The translations under genes were made by a program, and so were the position numbers. DNA of 64,000 nt from Zychaea mexicana (taxonomy: Eukaryota > Mucoromycota > Mucoromycetes > Mucorales > Lichtheimiaceae): NCBI RefSeq assembly GCF_025766255.1, contig NW_026516671.1, positions 434,001-498,000 of the forward strand. The letters run 5' to 3'. The notes beneath the pieces were generated by a model. That model had not been told where the DNA came from. It saw nothing but the letters and a program-made list of their open reading frames with translations, and searched no databases. Numbering within the stretch: the first letter of the stretch is position 1; every line of letters begins with the position of its first letter. This document shows, in pieces, positions 1 to 11,563 of the stretch.

Positions 1-2887
1 CAGTACATGGTTTTTACTTCTATCATATTGCCATTCATCTTCATCAAAACTTCCTCAACACTCATTCAAACATTATAATACCAATAAATAACTTCACCCA
101 TCCTGCTTACCACAATTGATGTATCTGAATTTACAAAGACCAGAATAATCGAACATTCTTTTCATTTAAAGGACCATGATCATTCACCATCCCTTTCCTA
201 TACATTTGTCTTCTCCTAGAGCTCCTACTCTCCCTTGATTCCACTCGGCCCCGAAGAAAAACTCGCAATCATGGATTATTTTAAATCTTAATGCACTCCA
301 AGCGACACGATAATATGCTTTTTATTAGTCGAAAGGCGATGAAAGCGGTTTGCCAAGGCAAGCAATGGCGTGCGGATGATAAGGAGTAGGATATCCGTTA
401 CTGCTTGAATATTCTTTGAGAACTTGCAGCCGACCTGCCAAAGTGGGCTACGAAGAAGAGCGATGCATCCTTCATCATCGACGATAAGTGCTGTACTTTG
501 AATTTTCTCCAGATAAAGCATGATTTGTAAATCCTTCTGTAACATCAAGTACTTTTCTTGGTCACCATTAAGTTTGGATAGCTCATTGTTTATTCGCTTG
601 GGATAACCTACTGTACCCACCATCTTCATCTCAGTCATTCACTGCCGCTGATACAAACATAGCGCATATGCTGCAAGGCTTTGTCGCGTTTGTTAATCCT
701 GTCACATTAACTCATCACGGATTACTTTTTTGTTAAGGATCAAAAAGCAGCTAACCCCGGCAAAAAACATGTATGAAAATTCTTGAAGATTGCTTTGGAG
801 ATGCTGGTAATAGCAGGAATAGAAGATGGGGAACTTGTTGGCCTGTTAGGCCAAGGTATGTAAGCACTGATTGAGGGACTGCAATATGATACTTGTGAAA
901 ATTTCTGATATGATGAAGTATATTAGCTAAGAGGATATATGCGTGGAAGATGAACCTGCATTCCACGGACAATATACCGAATAATCAGTTTGAAGAATTC
1001 AGCGGCCCTCGTAATGACCACAATAACCTTATGCTCCTTCCGAGCACGATCGAGAGACTCTTCTAGCTACACGTAGCCGTTCACAGTTCTAACGAGCATA
1101 TAATCTGTTAGGTCCCCAAAACGAGGTGGTTTCCTCTTTTACTTTACTTGTTTCTTATTTGTGGGCTTTTCGAATAAACTTGTTTTATTTATATATTGTA
1201 AGATACACACGTCAGTTCAAGTCCATAACAAGCTCTAAGCTAGCAGTAATAGTCAGCTCGACGAGAAGAACGAAAACAGCACGAAGGACAAAGTAGGCAA
1301 CAACCGCTTCCTCTGAGAGGCGCAAGGTCAACTGGATAATCGCGCTTATCAAGATAAAGTGTGACAGGCTCAAGAACGAAGCGGATGTATACACTGTGAC
1401 ATAGGCTTTAGAAGCGCAATTGAGCTTCGTCGACTCTTACAATATGGATGTCCAAGCCGACCCGATGATGACATTGATGTTAATGAGAGTCCTGTTACTT
1501 CCGCGCAGCCAAACGACAACACCTCATCAATGAAGCGAAACATCACCCTTTTATAATACTTGTAATTGAACAAACCTGGTCAATATCAGTGCAGAATTTG
1601 CCTCAAAGATCTTTGGCACGAGTCAGCTGCTTCATGAGCACATAGCAGACCCAAGAGTTCGATGTCATTGTTGCTGAGCGTATCGCACTAAATCATCCGT
1701 GTGTATGATTTGTGGTTAACCATGAGTCGCAAAGCTGCACGGTCCGCTTTGGTCCTGAGTAGTTAGTGGATGCTGCACGTCTAGCGACTGGAAGTGTCGT
1801 TTCGGATAGAAGCGGAAATGGAGACATAGACGATGTTTAAGATAGAGACGTTGATATTAATACCGTTGTTGGTTGTGATAGTGTGGCGGCAGTAGTAGTA
1901 CTCACCGATAGGTCTGCAACATATTTTCCACGCAACTGTAATTTCTGTATGTAATGAATATACAGTAGCCCTTCCCCCTCTCTCTTTTCTTATCCTTAAC
2001 TCAGCTTATATAGATATGCCCTATCTTGCCCGTTTTCTAGAAGAGCGTGATTGAACAAAAGCTTTGCTATCTATTCCCCTCTCTTTCTGTTTAATTGAAA
2101 GAAAAGTAAAGACAAATTACCAAGCGATAATAAACCCATAATGCCAAGCAATAGATAGTTAAATCTATAAGATATTAAGCTCGATAGTTTTAAAGCAATA
2201 AAACGATAATATTATATTCTGGTATATTCTACGGTGAGGACGGTGGTAGTGATGTTGTTGCCGCTGTTGCCAATGTCCATGAGGGCGGTGGTAGTGATGT
2301 TGTTGCCGCTGTTGCCAGTGTCCATGAGGACGGTGGTAGTGAGGTTGCGACTACCATCTGCGACGGTGAATACGGTAGTGGTAATGTTGCGGCTGTTGTC
2401 TGCGACGGTGAGGACGGTGGTAGTCGTTCCTCATATGCAGCTGCAATTGCTCCATTATAGTGACGAAGTTATTGATTTCTGTTCAATTAGGCTTTTTAGC
2501 AGCTTGATCTTTAGGACGAGGTATAATGGAAAAATTGTGTGGAATACGCATAAGAAGGCAAAGCAAACATGAACCTAAGTTAGTAGCCAGTCGTAAGTAG
2601 CTTTGGACCGCTTAAATATTTTACCCATAAGGCTAAACTTGATTTCTGCTTGCTTAAGTATAATCCTATATGTTTCATTTTGCTATCCCTCAGCCAAAAG
2701 TGACTAACTTCAGAAGCCTATAACTTTTTTTAAAGAAGCAAGAACTCAAATCTAATCTACAAATATTGTTTTTAAAGGTCTAAAAAACATAAGTAGCCGC
2801 TTCTTTTTCTATTTTAAGGTGATATTAAAAAGTAGTAGGGATTCAAAGATTACCTGAAAATTTGCGGATTATAAGGTGCTTGCACCA
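1..2887. mobile_element. Probable inner and right part of a TATGGTGC-type DNA element, gene-poor
   Basis: The right end at 2887 reads GCACCA followed by TA, the inverted form of the TATGGTGC terminus seen on the mariner at 9814-13769 and the MITE at 39845-40399. Units 2 and 3 of the tandem repeat have uninterrupted sequence at the same TA (19599 and 38114), so something ended by this terminus was inserted there. I found no matching left terminus inside the window, so the element probably extends leftwards out of it. No intact gene is visible. Around 1385-1440 a forward frame gives a C2H2-finger-like remnant (CDIGFRSAIELRRLLQ), later followed by CRIC, but stops break it. Long open frames here look like chance ORFs. 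Confidence 0.4.
2230..2425. repeat. Imperfect minisatellite, period about 48 bp
   Basis: Four imperfect tandem copies of a roughly 48-bp unit, each with GACGGTGGTAGTGATG or a close variant. The first two copies are nearly identical and the last two diverge. An ORF across it encodes a valine/leucine-rich repeat peptide that is most likely an accident of the repeat. Confidence 0.75.
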
Positions 2888-3604
2888 TATTCAATTCTTA
2901 ATCTTAAATGTAGGGAAAGTCGCTTGACAATCTGTGGGAAATAGCGGACAGTGCGCGTTTCCATCCTGTAGAAGAATACGACTGTGACTGGGCTAAGAGA
3001 AGCATACTAAGCATTTTGTCTGCGTATCGCTGGGATACATGATCTGTGACTGCCAAAACTGGTGGCGAAAGAGACATTGTCATCTTGTGCTGGAGCAACA
3101 TTGACTCCTGCTTCCAGAACATCCAAGTGCAAACATTGCAGTAGGTTCGATTCATTCTGGCAGATCTTTTTTCCTGAAAGGGACTAGGGCAATTGCTAAA
3201 TTTTTGATGAATTTTTTCTCATCTATAGTTGGTAATAATTTTTTTTATTATGAAATAATGTATCCCCCCATTGGCCCAGTACCCCCCCTGGCCCAGTAGG
3301 GGATAGTCGGGGTATGGCTCTAAGATAGAAAAGATTAAAACTAGAAGTAAAGAATAAATCTCCCACCCTTGCTATAAAATATTTTTAAAAATTTTTTTAT
3401 CGTAAGAGTGATTTATAACTAAGAGATGAATAACTTAAAATGGTAATTCCTACAGAATCTACAATTTCATTATAGTAATAAATAAATAAGAATAACTATA
3501 TAATAAGTTAAAAATCAACAAAGTCATAATCTCAAAAATAAGTAATAATTGATGGATAAAAATATATTTAGATCTTAAATTTGATAATGATTTAAGCCAT
3601 TTAG

Positions 3605-4098
3605 GTAATTTATCTTAATATTTAATTAATTGTTTTATTAAGAATATATTCCATTAATAAAAACAATAAAGAAAATAATACCATAGAACCAATTAGTAGT
3701 TCTACAAATCTAACAAATTGAGTTAGATTTAGATCAGTAGTATTGAATAGATCCCAGTCATAGATTGAATCAACAGTAATATTTTCTGAAGATGAATTAG
3801 AATTATTTGATTGGGATGAAATAGCTTAAGTATTTGAAGAAGATTTTGAATCTAATAATTCTTGAAATTGTTTATTCCATTTTTCTTTTTCAAACTCAAA
3901 TTTATCTCTTTCTAAAAGATGTTTTTATTCTTTAAGAATTAATTCTCTTTCTTTCAATCTTGAAACATTTTTTAATTTCATTTTAGTTAAATGATATATT
4001 GAAGTAAGACCGCCTAATGTTCCAATTGCACCTACTGTCTTAAAAAATTGTTTTGAATTAAATTGTGTGAAAATAATATTATAATAAAGGAGAATCTC
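3605..4098 (-). pseudogene. Membrane-protein relic in the AT-rich block, copy 1
   Basis: The minus frame gives a glycine-containing N-terminal segment (VGAIGTLGGLTS), a lysine/glutamate-rich helical middle, and a hydrophobic C-terminal segment rich in L, F and I. Two in-frame stops (near 3936 and 3827) break it. In unit 2 the second stop is a glutamine codon, but a 41-bp deletion shifts the frame there. The product is unknown; a membrane-anchored coiled-coil protein of mitochondrial-plasmid type is possible. Confidence 0.4.
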
Positions 4099-4782
4099 TT
4101 AATCAAGGGGTTGGTTTACATTGTCATCTCCTTACTTTTATAGTTTATAAGAAAGACTAGAACTAAACAAATTTGAGGTGATTAAGATTGGTAGAAGTTC
4201 AACTATTAAAAATCTTAAATTAAAATAATCCTCTATGACGCAGTAAATCTATTTAGGTATTAAATATCCTGATCAACCCATATGTTATCCTTGTTTGTGT
4301 GAATCTAGGATAAACTCTAGGTAAGAATCTCTTGTATAATTGTGAATAACAAATAATTTATATACATAAAATAATCTATTTATTATTTATCTTGTTAGTG
4401 GTAGTCTATTAAAAAGACGAGGGAGGAAAAGGGGAAATCAAAATAAAAGGTAGGTTCTAAGGTTTCTTATCGTCTTAAGACTATACTACTTTTGCCCCCT
4501 GGATATCTAGGCAACAAACCAAACCAAGCAAATATTAATGGTATTAGTATTAATTATCTTTATGTGATATAATTATTTAAAAGTATAGAGAGATTCTTTT
4601 CATTTACTAAATTATTTTAAAAGTTATCCAATAAAGATATGTAATGTATTAATCTTTAAATCTAATCGATGGATGTTTTACCTTGATTAGATTTTTATTA
4701 TACCTAAAATCTTATTAACTGCTATCCCCACTATTCTAGGTGGATCTTATCTTTATATTCATAAAGATGAGATTCTTCTATA

Positions 4783-5122
4783 GGGGATAACTCTTAGTGT
4801 TATGATTTTAGTGAAATTATAAATATGTAAAAAATTATAAGTAATATAATTTTTAAGTATTTATAATAAGTGGTGAAATTAATTATTTAAAAAAAAATAA
4901 TTTCTCAAACACTATAAGATTTTCAACCAATAGGGTTAATCTCAACCATTATGTTTAAAACACTCTAAGTGGCGCAACGGTAGTGAGCAAACCCCCCTCC
5001 CCCCTAGGCTAGAACTTTAGTTCGACACCCGGAGTGAATGAAATGAACGGAGCTTAACTAGAATAGAATAATATCATAAAATTTGTTATTTATAACAAAA
5101 TTTATAGATATTGTTCATTCGC
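4783..5122 (+). mobile_element. 340-bp tRNA-related insertion (SINE-like), unit 1 only
   Basis: The matching site in unit 2 (about 21462) is uninterrupted, and the insertion is flanked by CTATA on both sides (4778-4782 and 5123-5127), a clear 5-bp target duplication. Inside is a tRNA-like stretch with A-box-like and B-box-like motifs. There are no TG...CA ends and no inverted repeats, and no coding region. A tRNA-derived SINE is the best guess. A mobile mitochondrial sequence that jumped before transfer to the nucleus is the alternative. Confidence 0.6.
4961..5036 (+). pseudogene. tRNA-like sequence with internal promoter motifs
   Basis: TGGCGCAACGG fits the A-box pattern and GTTCGACAC fits the B-box. 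The outer CACTC and GAGTG can pair as part of an acceptor stem. The T and D stems do not pair well and a C-rich run sits where the anticodon arm should be, so this is not a functional tRNA. Confidence 0.45.
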
Positions 5123-5756
5123 CTATACTTAACTATTATCTATATTCTAACTATTTCAGTTAGGATATTTACTGATCTTAGACAAGCTAGATTACTATCT
5201 TCTATTCATGATATGAATTTAAAACAAATTGAATTATTAGATGGTCTTCTTTATAATCAAGTTAAAGATCTTGAGCTTAGATATAAAACTAAAGGTTTAG
5301 TTCTAGATCAAAAGGATCCTGAAACTGAATCTGTAATTCAAGATTCTCTTGAAACTGAACCTATAATTCAAGAGAATGCTATTTCTTTAACTAATATTAA
5401 GGAAACATTATTAGAATCAGGATTTAGAACTTGGTATGATAATAATGTAGAAAGATCTAATAATTCCTATACTCGATTAGGAAAGAAAGATACCACTTCA
5501 GATAAGACTCTGTTTGGAAATTACTTGCAATATTGTAAAGATCATAAATCATAATATTAATGTATAAAAATTTAGTGATTTTACTCATAATATATTTAGA
5601 GTCCTGAAGTTATACAAAGATCTTACACACGAAGAGATTAGAATGGGTAGAAGCCCTGCGATTACTAATCTAAAATTAAAAAAATAGTATAGCTTATACT
5701 ATTTTAATATTTAAAAATAAATCTATGGCATCTTTTAGGCTTTATACAAATTAACT

Positions 5757-7007
5757 ATGTTATTTATTTTTTTATCTTTATTGTTCGAGAATTTGAAAAA
5801 GTATCAACCAACTTCAAATTCTGAAACTATTGTTAATCCTATTTTCTCTATATTCGAGGATAACTTTAGTAATTTCTTTTTTTCAAGAGAGATTTCTCAA
5901 TCAGCTGTATTTAATTCATTAATTGATGATTTTAATCTATTTTCTATTGAATTACCTTCAATTCAATTACTAAGTATTCAATTTCCTAAGTTTGAATATC
6001 TTGAGATTAAATTACAAGATAATACACCAAGTAGTAATGGTATTTTTGAATCAATTAAAAATAAAGTTAGTAATATTGATTGGAGTTCAATCCCACAGAT
6101 TCTTTCAGAAATTGAATGGAATCATTACTTGAATGTTATTTGTGTTTCATGATCTTTAATGATTACTGGTTTCATTTTGTATCAGACTTATACAGCTGTG
6201 TCTGCAATTTATACATATACTAGAACTCCTTGTGATTATCTTAATAGATGGATTGATTCAGGGGTTGAAGGATTTAATTCAAGTATTGAATGGATTAATT
6301 CTACTACAACTAGTGTTTATTTTTCTATTACTGCTCTATTTAGCTCTAGTATTGAATGGATTAACAATACTACTAGTATTATTAATAATACAGTAAGTAC
6401 TTCATTATTAGAGAATGAGTTAATTAATTCAGGTATTAATCGATTTAATTCATTAGTAGAATGGTATGATTCATTTTATGATTCAGATGATGATTTAGAA
6501 TCTGATTCTGAATCTGAGGATTCAATTATTAATATTGAACCAGAATTGAATACTAATTTAAGAGCAAGTTTCCTTAGATTCGCTCAATATTATATGGCTA
6601 GGGTTAGACCTGATATTAATATTAATAATATTAGTATTCTTAATTTATTAACTTATTTTATGAATAGAGATAGAGATAGTGATTTTGATCGAATTAGATA
6701 TTCATCAATGAGGATTGAAGATAATTCATCTCTTCCAATTTCAGAATCATTAGGTGTAAGAATCTATAGAACTATTAGTAATTTAAGATTAAACTATAAT
6801 TTTCTAACTTATCTCAGAGGTAATAATATTGATCTAAATAATAATAATATTAGTAACACTAATATTGATGAAATGATTATTTCTAATTCAAATATTGGAG
6901 GAATCATTTCTTCTGATTCATTTAATCCATGAGAAGAATTTAATAGATTATCTTCTCAAACATTAGAGAATTTTAATTCAAGAAGAACCAATTGATGATT
7001 CAATTAG
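5757..7007 (+). CDS. UGA-containing ORF, about 416 residues, in the AT-rich block (unit 1)
   Basis: Reading TGA as tryptophan, one frame is open from ATG at 5757 to TAG at 7005-7007. TGA occurs four times (after VICVS, after SFNP, and twice after RRTN) and no TAA or TAG interrupts. The product is rich in N, S and I, has one hydrophobic segment just after the first TGA (ITGFILYQTYTAVSAI), then repeated serine/asparagine-rich SSIEWIN blocks and an acidic DSDSESED stretch. I recognise no family. Under the standard code it splits into two ORFs, so it cannot be made as one protein from nuclear mRNA. It is most likely a fossil of a mitochondrial or plasmid gene. Confidence 0.6.
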
Positions 7008-8106
7008 GTTATTTCAAAATATTAATATTTTAATTATGGATCAAGATTATACTACTTCTTCTTGTTTCTAGGAGCGACCAACATATAGTATCTGGATCCG
7101 CATGTGTCAACGAAGGTCATTTGTCATTAGATGGCTCCATCCATCCAAAAGTCCATGCCTTGAAGCCAGACCTGATACTGAGAAACGACCAATTGGAGTA
7201 CGGTGTGGCGGAGAACGGCTTTGTCGATGAAAGCAGTGTCGGAGAGAAAGAGCTCCATGAAACATTCATGAACCTCCCAAAAACACTAAAAGACATCATG
7301 CTAAAGTTGATTGCTAAGGTCGAGCACGATGAAGAGAGTGTCCGTTTGTTGCGAGTGGTAGGCATGGTCCATGCATGTAAGTCTTCAGTTCCACTAGGAC
7401 AACCAATCTGTTTCGCTCTTGTTTGACTAAAGACTACTCGTATTTTCTACCAGATTTGCATATGAAAACATATGTGATGGACGTTCCAGATGGATATATG
7501 TGCTGTATCCGGGAAATCAAACAACAGCAAAGTCCAGAAACATTGATCGACTTTTATAAAACCTACATCCCGTATTTAGAAGCTGTCCTTAAGATTAAGG
7601 TAACATCGTTATTCATTTTCTCTGCAGTGGATTCACAACTTCCGCTCATAAGAAAACAACAGGGAATCGTAAAATCGACCATGGATGTAGTTGCCAAGCC
7701 AAAGAAAAACAGGTCAGATTTCGTATCGAGCGTAACAGAAACAAGCACAGTCATCATCCCATCAGCATTGAACGGACCTGTCAAAATAACCCCACAAAAA
7801 AGAAAGGCCGACGACTCTGAGTGTTCATATATGCAAGAAAAATAAGCACGCATTTACCTACCCACAATCACTCTAAACCTTTTCCGACAAAAACGCATCT
7901 ACATTTCCACCCATCTTTAACATGCTCTTTTCACTGCATTATATTTCCATCTTTGACGCTGTAGGGGTATGTATCCTAGTTGTAATATTTCATAAAAATT
8001 AAAAGTACAAATTTTTTAAGAGTTACAAAAATTTCTCATGATTATAAATTACTTTTAATTATTTATAAAATTGAATTTTATATTTATAAAAAAGATAAAT
8101 TGTATA

Positions 8107-9652
8107 ATGGACCAGCAAGATTTAAATTAAAAAATAAATAATGAAGTTAATAAAATTATTATTAATAATTGGAAATTTTTAGAATCTAATTGGCCTATTA
8201 TAAACCATAAGTATAAACATCGTACAGAAATAAAACATATTAAAAATATTAAAGAAATTAAAAAAATTCTAGTTGATAAACTTGGATATATATCAGTATT
8301 CTTTTTTTTAATAATATTATATACTAATTGTGAATATGCTGGACCTTATTTCGAAATAGAAAAAGGGTTATTCCTATTATATCAATTAGCATCAGGTATA
8401 TCAGGTATAGAAATTAATAAATATTTGCCTCAAGCAACATATCATAAATATTATAAAAAATTTTGGATGGATGAAGATAATTACAAACGAATAAATAAAA
8501 TAGTTAATAATTCTTTAGAAAATATGTTTTCAACAGTAACATAACGTATTTTATCATCATATAAATATAATCCACCATTATTTAAGCATATTACATTTAT
8601 TATTGATGGATATGACTCACGAATAAATTATGTTAATACTGATATAAGGCGTGAAAGATTATTTTCTTATAAATTTAAAAAAAATGGTATACGAACACAA
8701 ATTGTATCTGATATGAATGATATGATAATTTATACATCAAAAAGTGATTATTGTTCTGATAGTTCTGATGGCTCTATGTTCTTAAATATGAAACTATATA
8801 ACAAATTAAGCAAACAAGATGTATTAGTAACTGATAGTAGATATACTTTATTTATAAATCAATTTGATAGAACTTTCAAGTGAAAAAGGATATGATTTAT
8901 CTAAAAATAATTTTATATATCCAATCCATAAAGAAATTAATGTAAATTTAACAGCAGATGAAAGACGTTATAATGACGTATTTGGTAGTTTTAGATCAAA
9001 AATTGAAAACCAGTTTTCAGAAATTGGTAATAAATACTATAGATTTAATAATAATAAATCCATAGTAAAAATGAATAATATAAAATTTTATAATCTTCAG
9101 TTTCGGGTTGCTTGTTTACTAAAGAATATAAAAAAGTTTTGTGATAAATTTAATATAAATATACAAGTACATCATAAATTATGGGAATCTAATGACTTTG
9201 AATTTCCATTTGAAGCTAAATTAATAGATATTGTTATTAGTAATTCAAGTGAAGCTGCATTAAAAAAAGATAAAATAATTAAATTACAAGAACAGTTTTT
9301 AAATTTTGATATTGATGATAATATGAATATTGATAATGAGGTTATTGAAGATAATAATAGTAATAATAATGATAGTAGTGAAGATGATATTCCTAAGTTT
9401 AATGAAAAGAAAAGAAGACGTAAAGGTAAAGGGAAGGAAAAAGCTATTAATATAAGTAAAGTTAGAAGTATAGAGGATGAAGCATATAAAATAGAAAGTA
9501 TAGTTGACCATAAAATTAAGCATAATGAATATATATTTTTTATGAAATGGAAAAATTATCTATCTATAGATAATAGTTGGTTGCATATTAATAGATTTAA
9601 TGAAAAGGATTTAGTGAATGAATATATTCTAAAACATCATCTAAACATATAA
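8107..9652 (+). pseudogene. Harbinger-like DDE transposase with C-terminal chromodomain, dead copy in unit 1
   Basis: The frame from ATG 8107 shows a DDE_Tnp_4-like layout: first aspartate in FIIDGYDSRIN, second in LVTDSRYTLF, and the last acidic residue in the block ending FGSFRSKIE. The C-terminus has a lysine-rich linker and a chromodomain (YKIESIVDHKI, then FFMKWKNY). In-frame stops lie near codon 8 and after NMFSTVT, and a frameshift sits at about 8865-8875, so it is inactive. Unit 2 has the same lesions, so decay preceded the duplication. The same family is at 15834-18470. Chromodomains in transposases are usually thought to guide insertion towards marked chromatin. I found no clear terminal repeats around this copy. 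Confidence 0.75.
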
Positions 9653-11563
9653 TTTCATATTATTAAGGTAAAATATTAATAAAACATAACAGAAAAGGAT
9701 TTCCAATGATTAATTTCATTAGTCTTTTTTTCTTCTTTTTTTTTATTATATTTATATTTGATAATTCTTCATTATTCGATTTTTTATTAAATCTTTGATT
9801 TTCAGCAATATTATGGTGCATGCCACCTTAAACCATACCTCCAGCAAAAATTACTGTCAATTTTATAATTTATATCCCCGCTATTTTTCAAATGCCGCAT
9901 ATGAAATGGATAGATATATTTACATGTTCTTTCGAACTCTTCTGTGAGATGTGTAGATTTTTACAGCATTAATAGCATCACGACCTTCTAAACCATTATG
10001 GTATGCCTTAATGTATCTCCATGCTCTACGCTTGAAATTACGGATCATTGGCAGCGGAATACTATCGAGAACTTCGGGGACAGTTTTCTTGAGGCTTGCA
10101 AAAGTGTAGTTGCATCGCTTACGCACTTCTCGTTTAACAGTACCCCAATAGCGTTCAATGAAATTGCACTCACAATGAAACTTTGGGTAAAGCTGAAAAC
10201 CGTGACCGGCGCCTTGAACAGCATATGCTATAGCACTTTTTTCTGAGGTGAAGTCAAGCTGGGCACTTAAAACCTCTGTTGCTTCCTTTTTCTGCATCCC
10301 TTGTTTCCAAAGGCCTCTTTCTTCTAAAATCTACAAAAGAATGAAACAACAGTGAGTGCTATGTCTCGTGACTAATGGTACAAAAATACTAACTTCACGC
10401 ATGCCTCGCAGATGAATTTTGCCATCAATTCTTCTGTACATGAATTGAAACATCATTTCGTTCTTTTCATCAAAAAACCACCCATCCCGGATACGAGTTG
10501 ATGGTTCGCGCAAGTATTGCTTTTGACTGATTTTTTTAGGATTAAGATTGAACTTTTGGGCCCGTAAGGCGTTCTCCCTGTAGGCATTGTGGTTGGAACT
10601 CTGGTCAAAGCAAAAGACAGCTGTTCGGGTAAGAGATTAATTACGCTGTATTAAATAATATTCAGTATATATGATATAATGATTAGAAAAACATACCTTT
10701 ACAATTAGGATGCATTGCCTGGAATATAGGAATTGCTTTTTCCTTAATTGTTTGACCATATCTTCACTTTTCCAATAGCCTTCACGGTTTGCACCAGGTA
10801 AAATGATTTCTCATGCTTCATATGGAATGTCTGCATGCTCAGGGAGACTACGGAGCTCTTCTGATAGCATGAGCCGGCCATGACATGGGCACAAGAAATC
10901 GCTTACCATCAACGATGCTCCTGGTCCTTTCTTCTTTAAGGGAGTTTCGCCTTGTGCAAGCCAATTGGTTTTCTTGTCATCGTTTGCATAAAATATGCAT
11001 TAGTCATGTGTTACCATCACCAGCTCAACGTCGTTTTCGTCCTCTAACACTGGCTCGACCAACTCGCCATCTTCAGTGTACGTTTTCATCTTCTTGCGGT
11101 ATCCCATCATTGCCCTGGCCCAGCGAACACGGTACTCCTTTACATCATCTCTTTCGTGACCATCAAAATAGATCTGTCGACAATTTTAAAAGGAGTACGT
11201 TTAGCTATCTATCTAATGTGCTAATATATAGTTGATATTTTCCATGTACGTACATCTTTTCCACTTTCTCTATACTCAAATCCCCAGTGAGCCATATATC
11301 GTGTGATGGTGCGCTCAGATACTGCTGCGTTGCTGATATTGGATACTTTCGGAAATATATTCGTTTCTAGTTCCACCTTGAGCTCTGGGATACTCCTTTC
11401 TGCTGGCTTTCGACTACGGATCCAAGTGCAAGCTGCCTCCTTGACATTTTCATCAGCCAAAAGTGACGCAGACTTAACATGAGCACCTTGGCGATTAATG
11501 CAAATCTTGCCGGTTTCAAGATACTCTTTGGTCCACCAACGGATTCTTGTCAGCAAATGTTTA

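Larger units (their letters stand above)
4700..5554 (+). pseudogene. Relic of the AT-rich block's 169-residue ORF, disrupted in unit 1
   Basis: This is the unit 1 version of the intact ORF at 21379-21888. The start codon is ATA instead of ATG, and the frame is broken after codon 27 by the 340-bp insertion at 4783-5122. Downstream of the insertion the frame is open to 5554 and nearly identical to unit 2. Confidence 0.65.
3180..7050. other. AT-rich mitochondrial-type insert in an intron, copy 1
   Basis: Unit 3 has the same flanks (38340-38400) without this block, so it is an insertion lying in the intron between 3147 and 7072. It is far more AT-rich than its surroundings, has a GC cluster at 3268-3318, and holds three relic or intact ORFs plus two short similar 3' tails (4175-4228 and 5631-5687, both encoding GRS...NLKLK). 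The largest ORF uses TGA four times in frame and ends at TAG, as in the mitochondrial code. Origin from mtDNA or a mitochondrial plasmid is inferred. No polymerase, rRNA or respiratory gene was recognised. Confidence 0.6.
2890..7845 (+). pseudogene. Decayed multi-exon gene of unknown function, copy 1 (PD-(D/E)XK-like region)
   Basis: I can recognise no named family. A 5' exon (about 2910-3146) encodes a peptide with DCDWAKRSIL and LCWSNIDSC and carries an in-frame TGA. A GTAGGT donor at 3147 joins in frame to an acceptor TTGTTTCTAG near 7072. The next exon (about 7073-7376) encodes KPDLIL, EYGVAENG and LPKTLKDIM. A 77-bp intron (7377-7453, GTAAGT to CTACCAG) leads to the last exon, 7454-7845, with MDVPDGYMCCIRE and a lysine-rich tail. 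KPDLIL followed by EYGVAEN resembles the D...ExK layout of PD-(D/E)XK nuclease folds, though the usual lysine is absent; that link is inference. The exon 1 stop and the 3.9-kb block in the intron suggest a pseudogene. Units 2 and 3 carry related copies. Confidence 0.55.

Noticed and set aside
2904..3155. Minus-strand ORF (also at 19615-19866)
   Set aside because: Antisense of the exon encoding DCDWAKRSIL. The sense reading is supported by the third copy and by in-frame splicing.
3180..7050. Mitovirus-like endogenous element, because of UGA codons and AT richness
   Set aside because: No RNA polymerase motifs are visible in any frame and there are ORFs on both strands, so a DNA source fits better.
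7117..7365. Minus-strand ORF opposite the KPDLIL exon (also at 23516-23764 and 38357-38791)
   Set aside because: It is the antisense of a conserved coding exon. The sense frame keeps family motifs and splice sites, and the antisense has none.
7600..7628. A possible intron GTAACATCG...TCTCTGCAG in the decayed gene
   Set aside because: At 29 bp it is too short to splice, and the unspliced frame continues for over 80 codons.
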